This document shows positions 57,132-64,000 of a stretch of 64,000 nt of DNA, in pieces. Position numbers and translations under genes: made by a program. This DNA comes from Elephas maximus indicus (Eukaryota > Chordata > Mammalia > Proboscidea > Elephantidae). The stretch's first letter is position 1. Each line of letters begins with the position of its first letter. The stretch covers positions 87,910,721 to 87,974,720 of the forward strand of contig NC_064830.1 in NCBI RefSeq assembly GCF_024166365.1. The letters run 5' to 3'. Below the pieces are notes generated by a model, which did not search any database, was not told the origin of the DNA, and saw only the letters and a list, made by a program, of their open reading frames with translations.

Positions 57132-57288
57132 ATAAACCCGTTGCCGATGAGTCTATTCTGACTCATAGTGACCCTATAGGACAGAGTTGAACTGCCCCAT
57201 ATGGTTTCCAAGGAGCGCCTGGTGGACTTGAACTGCCGACATTTTGGTTAGCAACCATAGCTCTTAACCACTGTGTCGCCGGGGTTTC
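57132..57288 (-). mobile_element. AfroSINE
   Basis: Reverse copy, tail 'GATAAACCCGTTGCCGATGA', head 'TGTGTCGCCGGGGTTTCT'. Confidence 0.88.
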
Positions 57289-57344
57289 TGGGGCTGAGAT
57301 AGTGCTATTTAAATAATGGAGTTATTATGATAAACATAATTACC

Positions 57345-57460
57345 GGTCAGTGGGAGCTTTGTAAATTCCAGGTACAGTGTAAGTCCTGTGCACATGTTAT
57401 TGCATCCCATCTGGTACTATTATCATCCCCATTTTACAGATGAAGAAACTTGGACCCTGG
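57345..57460 (-). mobile_element. MIR fragment
   Basis: 'CATCCCCATTTTACAGATGA' followed by 'AGAAACTTGG'. Confidence 0.55.
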
Positions 57461-57571
57461 ACTGGACTCTATAGCTTATGTTCTTTCCAGCCCAAATGCA
57501 GAGAGGTGGGAGGTGCAAGTAGGGGTATGGTGAATGGTGGGAAATAAGGTTGGCCAGTCTAGGGCCCTCCT

Positions 57572-57705
57572 ACTCAAGTGCGGTCCATGGGCAGTGCCTG
57601 GGAGCTCGTGAGAAATGCGGATTCTCAGGCCCTCCCCAGTCTGAACCAGAATCCGCATGGCAACAAAATCCCCCAAATCTTGAGAAACACAGAACAGGTG
57701 CCTGA
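57572..57705. repeat. hAT/MER-like fragment
   Basis: 'GAGAAATGCGGATTCTCAGG' and 'TGAACCAGAATCCGCATGG' resemble a common mammalian DNA transposon. Confidence 0.5.
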
Positions 57706-58965
57706 GAATGAGTGGCCAGGAAAGCTGGCTAAGAAGTTCCACTGGAGATATGTCTGTGCTTTTCAAGTTTTTCTGATGTCGTCTGCATCATAGCAGAGGA
57801 GAATATAAATGTGTTCCCAGAGAGTTCGAGGTGAAAGCCCAGGGCAGCCCACCACAAGCTGAGATCTCTTTGAAGTCTCATATTTCATCTCAAAATGTCG
57901 CTGAATGTTTCATTCCATACCATAATGTATCAACAGTCATTTTAATATTTCAAAACGGTTATGTAAATTACCTTGGAGAAGGAGCCGTTTTCCAGGTAGG
58001 TACATGGGATGGGTTTCCGTGTATCTTAAATGCGGTAATAATAACCACTTCAAGGGCTGCTCCGAAGATCAAAGAGAATCATGTATATGGAAACACTGTG
58101 CAAACTGTCTGCACAATACACGTGTTATTATTCTGAAAGGAACCGAGATCCTCCCCAGACCCAGCCTCCTACAAGCCAGCTCTCCCGAGGGCTGAGGCCT
58201 CACGTGCTTCATGTCGCACTCAGGGTGAGGCAGGCCCAGTCCCGGGGGAGGACAAAGTCACCTCCGTGGGTATCTCAGGAAGCCAGGAAAATGAGGTGCG
58301 AGGGAACAGGGAAAGCTATTGCTAGTTTTGCTGCCTTTTTTTTTTTTTTTTTCCTCATAATTTCATAATACCACCCTTGCTTATTATTGCTCACTTCCTT
58401 GGTTGGCCAAATTAGCCAGTGGGAAAGCCCCAGTAAAAGTCAGAGGTTTTGTGTACTTGTTTTAGTGACATCAGGAAGACAGAGATAGGGTCCTGCATCC
58501 TGTTCCCAAGTGGGCCTAGGGAGGGGGGCTTCTGGGAGGAAAAGTAGAGTGGCAGGGACAGATGTGAGCAGATGGCAGCAACCTGGGTCCTGCAGGAAAA
58601 GGAAGAGAAAGAGGGATTGGACTGTCAGCCCTGGACCAGGAGTGACTCTCTGGGCTTCCCACTCAGAGGGTCCTGTTTCATCGCAACCAGAGAGAGAAGT
58701 GAACAAAGAGAGGGAGGGAGGGAGAGACAGACTGACTAGCCACAACTGAGAGCAAAGGAGGAAGGCTCGCCAGAGACTGAGCAGGCAGTGAGCTGTGAGG
58801 GTGGAGACCCATTCGGTGGCACAGAAGCCCAAGGAAGAGCAGGACCTAGAGCAGTTGAAAAGGACAATGACAAGAAGAGGGTATGGGTCACCCACAGGTA
58901 CATACTGGTAGAATTAAAGCCAGACTTTGAGGAGTTAAGAAGAGAATGATAGAGATCTTTTTGTT

Positions 58966-59209
58966 GTCTCACTTTGGACACGTTACCAGGAGGGACCAAT
59001 CCCTGGAGAAGGACATCATGCTTGGTAAAGCAGAGGGTCAGTGAAAAAGAGGGAGACCCTCAGTGAGATGGATTCATAGTGGCTGCAACAGTGGGCTCAA
59101 GCATAACAACGATCGTGAGGATGGTGCAGGACCGGGCAGTGTTTCGTTTCTTTCTGTTGTACCATAGGGTCGCTATGAGTCAAACTGACTCAATGGCACC
59201 TAACAACAA
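58966..59209 (+). mobile_element. RTE-type LINE, 3' end
   Basis: Forward fragment: 'ACTTTGGACACGTTACCAGG', 'GGAGAAGGACATCATGCTTG' and the terminal 'CAATGGCACCTAACAACAAT'. Same family as 16172-16505 in the opposite orientation. No open frame. Confidence 0.8.
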
Positions 59210-59729
59210 TGTGATGATCATTAGGATTTTCAAACAAATTGCGTTTCTGTCATAAACATCCTACTTTCCATTTGAAACTGAATTCCTGTGACTTGCTGTA
59301 ACTTGTGACTAGTACCAAGCTTATATGGTAGCTTTAAACCATTCCTTGGCAAGAAGTTATCTAGGAAACATAGTAAATTGCAAAGCATTATTTGCAGTGT
59401 AGACCCATTTTTGTTTAAAATAATATACGTGTGTGTTTATAAATATGTATATTATGAACAAAAAGAAAATCCAGAGGAATATATATCAAATAATAATAAG
59501 GGTTTTACTGGTATACACATATGTTGTATGAAATAGGTGTAGTTTATTATACAATAATTTTACCTCCATAAGGCTGTAAAAAATTGTAATGGGGTTGTCT
59601 CTGATTGGGGCTTTATGGTCTATTACTTTTAATTCTTTGGACTGCGGATAAATGAACTCAACTGAAACTTCTAAAGCAGTAACTGAATAACATCTTCAGG
59701 CATGTCTTGATCCAGGGGCTCAGATTATA

Positions 59730-60060
59730 TCCTTAGCAGCCTATCTCTTGGATCTGCTCTTTTCTCTATTGGCTTTATTCTCAGGCAGTTCTAGGCCTGC
59801 ATCTCATCAGCTCTTTCCCAAGAGTATCAGCAGAAGTTCCACGGCTGATGTTCAAGGACCCAACTTGGGTCAGTGAATCACTATGGCTGGGGGAAGCAGT
59901 ATGTTGACTGGCAAGACCAAGTCAGTGACCCAAAAGGAGAACAAGGGAACTTTCGAGGCCATCTAAGGAACGCAATTGGAGGGGTTGAATGATTTCCTAA
60001 GGGAAGTCCAGAGTCCTGTTACCAGAAGAGGAGACACAAAACAACAAATGCCCACTCCAA
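59730..60060. repeat. Old interspersed repeat, unclassified
   Basis: 'AAGTTCCACGGCTGATGTTC' and 'CAACTTGGGTCAGTGAATCA' match the family seen at 53135-53960. Confidence 0.45.
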
Positions 60061-60115
60061 AGGGGCCTTCACTCTCTGGGTCATCTATTTCTGTAATTGA
60101 GTTGTTTACAAGAAG

Positions 60116-60303
60116 TGTGGGGCCCTGGTGGCACAGTGGTTAAAGAGTACGGCTGTTAACCAAAAGGTTGGCAGTTTGAAACCACCAACCGCTCCTTGGA
60201 AACCCCACGGGGCAGTTTTACTCTGTCCAATAGTTTTACTCAGTCCTACTCATTGTCAGTAGGAACAGACTCAATGGCAACAGGTTTTTTTTTTTTTTTT
60301 TTG
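60116..60303 (+). mobile_element. AfroSINE, with long T-run
   Basis: Forward copy with a perfect 12-bp TSD 'GTTTACAAGAAG' at 60104-60115 and 60304-60315. A partial duplication of the 'TTTTACTC' segment lies in its body. It sits about 440 bp before KATNIP exon 3. Confidence 0.92.
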
Positions 60304-60739
60304 GTTTACAAGAAGCATGTGTTTTTATTGTAATGGCAAGGAAAAAATGAGATCCTCTTTTAAACAACTGACTTGAATTGCGTTTGGTTATGACGATTGA
60401 GATAGGAAATAATGAGTGTTGAGGAAACAGTAGAGCCTCAATCTCGAGAGAGCCCTTGATTTTATAGGGAGGGCACAGGAGGAATGAACGATGGCAGGCC
60501 TGGGGAACCAACTTTCTCCTTTTGTAGATTATTAAAGCTGTGTATGTTCAGGGCCCACGGAGCCATCAGGCAGGCAGCCTCTGGGGCTTTGAGTCACCAA
60601 GTGACGCACCCAGGGAGCTGGGCCTTCGTCATGGTCGGCCTCTGCCCCTTGGCCTCCTGGGCGGGGTATGCAGCGCCCCAGCTCTCAGTCAGTGCTTCCC
60701 TGCATTCCAATATCACACTGCTCTGTTTCTTCATTTCAG

Positions 60740-60816
60740 GGTTACACTAAGGACATGGTGACAGACTTTGATGAGAAACATGATGAGTATTTAATATTGC
60801 TTCAGCAGAGGAACCG
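60740..60816 (+). CDS. KATNIP: KATNIP coding exon 3
   Basis: The exon has 77 nt. It encodes residues 22-46, starting GYTKDMVTDFDEKHDEY and ending LLQQRN, plus two bases of an Arg codon. This is a highly conserved part of the KATNIP N terminus. The acceptor is 'TTTCTTCATTTCAG', with a good pyrimidine tract, and the donor is GTAAGA. Phase at the acceptor is 0, as needed after exon 2. The following codons (expected to begin I/L-L-K-H) are not found before 64000, so exon 4 lies outside the window. Confidence 0.95.
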
Positions 60817-61875
60817 GTAAGATGAAGCCGCTCGACGGCAGCCCTTAACATTAGCCAAATAAAAATCCTCTTTAGATTTACTAACAGTGCAAAGCTCTTG
60901 TTTCTGATGGGAATGGGGACGCAGAGCCACCCTCCACTCAGAGGCTTAGAATATCACCTGCAATCCCAGCTCTTGTTTCCCCGTCCATGGATTTAATTTC
61001 TTCTTTTGATTGAGCTGTAGCAAGCTGTTCGGTGTGTAAGTGCCACCTCTTGCCTCCTGCTTCTGTTCCGGAAGAAGGTGGGATTGTCATGAAAAGCTAG
61101 AATTTTGGCAGGCCTGCGCATTAGTCACCTGAATTGCCCAGTCTGTGATCTTACAGGCTTTGAAATCTGAGCCTGTCATCATGCCTTGTTATGGGACGGT
61201 GGAATTATTTTACATTCATGTGTGAAGTTGATCAGTATGTCATTTACCATTAGTTAGGGTGGATTTTGACTCTGGACAGCTGGTTCTTGAAAAAGCCTGC
61301 AGTGTATACAGTGTTCAAGGTCAAGGCAGCGTGCCCTGGTTTGAAGGAGGCTTCATCTCTTCAGATGCCTTTGCAAGACTGAGGAAGTTCACTGTCAGTT
61401 CACTGTGGGTTTTCTTCAGTTAAAGCTTTGCACCCAGCTGGGTTTGCAAACTCAGATGCTAGGAGGGGCCAGACAGGTATGAAATGTGAGTGAAGCTGGC
61501 TGAGTGGGGACAGTGAGGACCTAGAGCTCTCATGTCCAGCAGGTGTTGTATGGGAACAGGGGTCCAGATCTTCCATGTTTTCCAGAGATGCTATCATCTG
61601 GATTGGTGTTGCAATATCTCCTGAGTTTTCAAATGTCGGTAATGAATTCAAATTTAAACACAATACAAGCATGAGAATGCCACAGACCCTGCAAAACAGA
61701 TCTGTGGGAGGGGTTGTAGGAAGGCGGGGTGCTCATTTGGGCCTTGCCTTTGTACTATGGGAGTGGACTTGAGAGGTCTTCCAGGCCGGAGAATCTGGTG
61801 TTGGTCAACAGGGGTACCAGTGACATATCGCGTGAGATGAGTTTTCCTGGTGCAGGATAACCCCATGCTTTTGTA

Positions 61876-62027
61876 GGAGCTTAGTATCCCTGCCCACCAC
61901 CCACCTTGCTTAATTCCACTATGACTCCCCACCTTGCTTAATTCCACTATGACTCCCCAGTCTCTATGACAACAGCAACATCCACCAGGGAGGTGGTACC
62001 ACCTCCAGTGGAGAACCTCTGAACTAA
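61876..62027 (-). mobile_element. MER5-like hAT element with an internal tandem duplication
   Basis: Right end 'GTGGAGAACCTCTGAACTA' and core 'GTCTCTATGACAACAGCAAC'. A 28-bp unit is exactly doubled at 61901-61928 and 61929-61956. Confidence 0.6.
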
Positions 62028-62589
62028 ATACACTCACCAGTACCCACCAGAAATGCTATGGGATGTCCTCCTTGCCCAGCTGCTCCACACTTATCTTCCA
62101 TCATCCCACGGATGACCTCAAACCAGGAGCAGAACGAGTGCTGATTAAACCGACCTGGGTTTTTATCATCATTAATGCCACGGAGCAGGATGCTTTTATT
62201 CAGTCTCTGGCCGGCTGGCTGGATGATGCCACCACACACCTGGGTGATGGTTTAATCATTTATGTGTGACTCGTCTGGGAGGAAAGTGTCATAGTTCCTT
62301 ATGAGCAAATTGCTCTCATTAATCAAGGGATCAATAAGTGTGCGATCACAGGGGGACCAGCCAAGAGCATATATGAGAGTTTCTAGAGACAAGGTCCCAG
62401 CACAAAGGCAATTAAAAATATATATCAACACTGAGTTGCCATAAAATTTGGGAGGACGTGTTGTCACCCAGAGAGAGCTGGCTTGATCACAGGAAAATAG
62501 AAGACAGAACTGAAAAGGAACACCTTGAAATAGAGACCTATCAAGAGAGGGAGTACTTCGGAGCCATCATTGGGTCGAGCCTTAAAGAC

Positions 62590-62718
62590 ACGTTTTCTGG
62601 AGTGCCTGCTGCGTGCCAGGTGCCTCGCCCCATCATTTCATTTGATCTGCACACTACCCAATGAGGCAGATACAGTTTTACACCCATTTTACAGACAAGG
62701 AAGCAGAGACCCAGTGGT
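62590..62718 (-). mobile_element. MIR
   Basis: 'ACCCATTTTACAGACAAGGA' and 'CTGCTGCGTGCCAGGTGCCT'. Confidence 0.65.
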
Positions 62719-62860
62719 AGGAGTTTATTATCCCTGCCCCCCTCACCTTTCTAAATTCCACTTTGACAGCCCAGTCTCTATGACAACACTAACACTCATC
62801 TACATTTCCAGAGCCTGCTAGGGAGGTGGTACCACCCCCGGTGGAGAACCTCTGAACTAG
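62719..62860 (-). mobile_element. MER5-like hAT element, second copy
   Basis: 'GTCTCTATGACAACACTAAC' and 'GGTGGAGAACCTCTGAACTA', about 830 bp from the first copy, with a single unit where the first has two. Confidence 0.6.
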
Positions 62861-62863
62861 TTG

Positions 62864-63060
62864 TTGTTAGTTGCCATGGAGTCAATTCTGACTCATGGTG
62901 ATCCTATGTGTGCAGAGTAGAAGCTCCTTAGAGTTTTCAGGACTGACCTTTCGGAAGCAGATTGCCAGGCTTCTCTTCTGATGTGCCTCTGGATGGGTTT
63001 GAACTGCCAACCTTTTGTCTAGTAGTTGAGCACTTAACTGTTTCCATCACCCAGAGATTC
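62864..63060 (-). mobile_element. AfroSINE, CAAC-tail type, long form
   Basis: Tail end 'GTTGTTGTTAGTTGCCATGG', head 'TTCCATCACCCAGAGATTC'. Confidence 0.85.
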
Positions 63061-63489
63061 TAAGAGGTGAGCAATTTGCCTAAGTTCACAAAGCCTGGAG
63101 GAAGTGGTAGAGGCGGGCTGCACTTTCTTATTTACGTTTTATTTGACATTATCATGAATTGTCAAGAGGACAGAAATGTACCAGGGTTGCCAGTGGCCTT
63201 AAGTTCACTGGAGGGGGGTTTGTGGGAATCAACTGCAGTTAATGTGGAAACCTAGTTGCATGACTAGGCAGAAAACCATCCTTTGAGCTTTACGCTGGGC
63301 ACCATGGGAGATGAAAACCCAGGACAGGGCTGTGCCATCATTGGGTGAGTTCTGCCCAGAACACAGCTGCCCAAAAGATGCTGAGTGACATTATTCTTTC
63401 ATTCATATAGTGAGATTGCATTGAGTAATCTAAGTGTCTGGCATTACACTAGTACAAAGAGGAACATTGAGATGAGGAAGACAGACTAT

Positions 63490-64000
63490 ATTACTCAGTA
63501 CTCATTTTTTGTAAGGGATGGAAGTCCAAGGACTTAAACAACAAGGAAACTTATTGACTCATGTAACTAAGAAATCCAGGGTATAGGACTGGCTTCAGGC
63601 ATAGCAGGATCTAAGTGACATGCCACTAAAGTCAGCCATTTTCCATTTCTCAGCTCTGTTTTCCCATGTTAAATTCATAGTCAGATAGATACTTCCTTCA
63701 TGGTAGCAAAGTCAGCCACTGGAAGCCCTGCGCTTACCCCTACCCCAAAGGAAAGAGAATACTTCTCTCGTAATTGCCCAGTAAACATGCTGAGGAGGGC
63801 TGCCATTGGCTTGGCTTGGGTTCCATTCCCATCCCTGAGCCAGTCAGTCACTGTCTGGTGAGGTGGCATCGTCTGACCAACCACCCCTTGCCACCTCTGA
63901 AGTTGAGAGACAGAGTCAGTTCCACCCAAACCACATGGAGTAAGAGAGAGTGGAACAGTTCCCAAAAGGAAATTCATGGGGATATTTTTGGAAGATGAGG
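63490..64000. repeat. Old interspersed repeat, unclassified
   Basis: 'CTGGCTTCAGGCATAGCAGG' and 'CCCATCCCTGAGCCAGTCAG' match the 53135-53960 family. It runs to the window edge. Confidence 0.45.

Larger units (their letters stand above)
25620..60739 (+). other. KATNIP: KATNIP intron 2
   Basis: This 35-kb intron is bounded by GTAAGC and TTTCAG. It holds five LTRs (25778, 31633, 37749, 38689, 47009), an MLT1-like LTR (51858), two families of afrotherian retroposon, L1, L2, MIR and many AfroSINEs, all listed separately. Nothing recognisable is seen in 28120-29240, 30000-30600, 30820-31630, 33710-34800, 35070-35690, 37130-37370, 39490-39790, 40745-41600, 42180-42780, 47830-48730, 49220-50190, 51090-51570, 52470-53085, 54100-54800, 55490-56190, 57470-57570, 57710-58960 and 59215-59720. 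No other coding exon could be supported on either strand. Confidence 0.85.
60817..64000 (+). other. KATNIP: KATNIP intron 3, first 3.2 kb
   Basis: The intron begins with the GTAAGATG donor and is open at the window edge. It contains two copies of a MER5-like element (about 61876-62027 and 62719-62860), a MIR on the minus strand (about 62590-62715), an AfroSINE (62864-63060) and an old repeat (about 63490-64000). I recognise nothing in 60817-61870 or 62030-62580. Confidence 0.8.

Noticed and set aside
58440-58895. 151-codon minus-strand frame
   Set aside because: Ser/Leu-rich low-complexity translation of a purine-rich strand, with no known homologue.

Overview
This window is mammalian nuclear DNA, almost certainly from an afrotherian and most likely an elephant or close relative. 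The main evidence is about 35 copies or fragments of the tRNA-derived AfroSINE. These have a head like 'CCCTGGTGGCACAGTGGTTA', a B box like 'AGTTCGAATCC' and a tail like 'GACTCGATGGCAATGGGTTT'. Afrotherian RTE 3' ends, MaLR-type LTRs, old L1, L2, MIR and hAT copies are also present. The species cannot be fixed by reading alone.

Only two host genes are visible, and both are cut off by the window edges. They lie head to head. GTF3C1 (TFIIIC 220 kDa subunit) runs on the minus strand, with coding exon 1 at 7201-7421 and exon 2 at 88-297. KATNIP (KIAA0556, katanin-interacting protein) runs on the plus strand, with coding exons at 7704-7710, 25564-25619 and 60740-60816. Splice phases agree across all the joins. 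The two start codons are 282 bp apart in a CpG-rich segment holding a perfect CRE, two inverted CCAAT boxes, a GC box, an NRF1-like site and two ETS cores, which together look like a bidirectional housekeeping promoter.

Layout. 1-7200: GTF3C1 introns, with a nested MaLR provirus (750-4340), an old L2 and two MIRs. 7150-7790: CpG island and first exons. 7711-25563: KATNIP intron 1. 25620-60739: KATNIP intron 2, about 35 kb. 60817-64000: the start of KATNIP intron 3. Apart from five short coding pieces (571 bp in all) and the promoter, everything is intron or repeat. No tRNA, rRNA, CRISPR, operon or prokaryotic system is seen.

The strongest observations are a near-consensus TFIIIC B box in the promoter of the gene encoding the B-box-binding TFIIIC subunit; first-intron donors of both genes that start GTCAG; several nested insertions whose order can be read from target-site duplications (TSDs); two AfroSINE tail classes, one of which matches the RTE 3' end; and a roughly 0.4 kb L1-mobilised retroposon whose two complete copies start at nearly the same point. 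These are mostly reading-level inferences. Family names for repeats are from memory and have not been checked against a repeat library.
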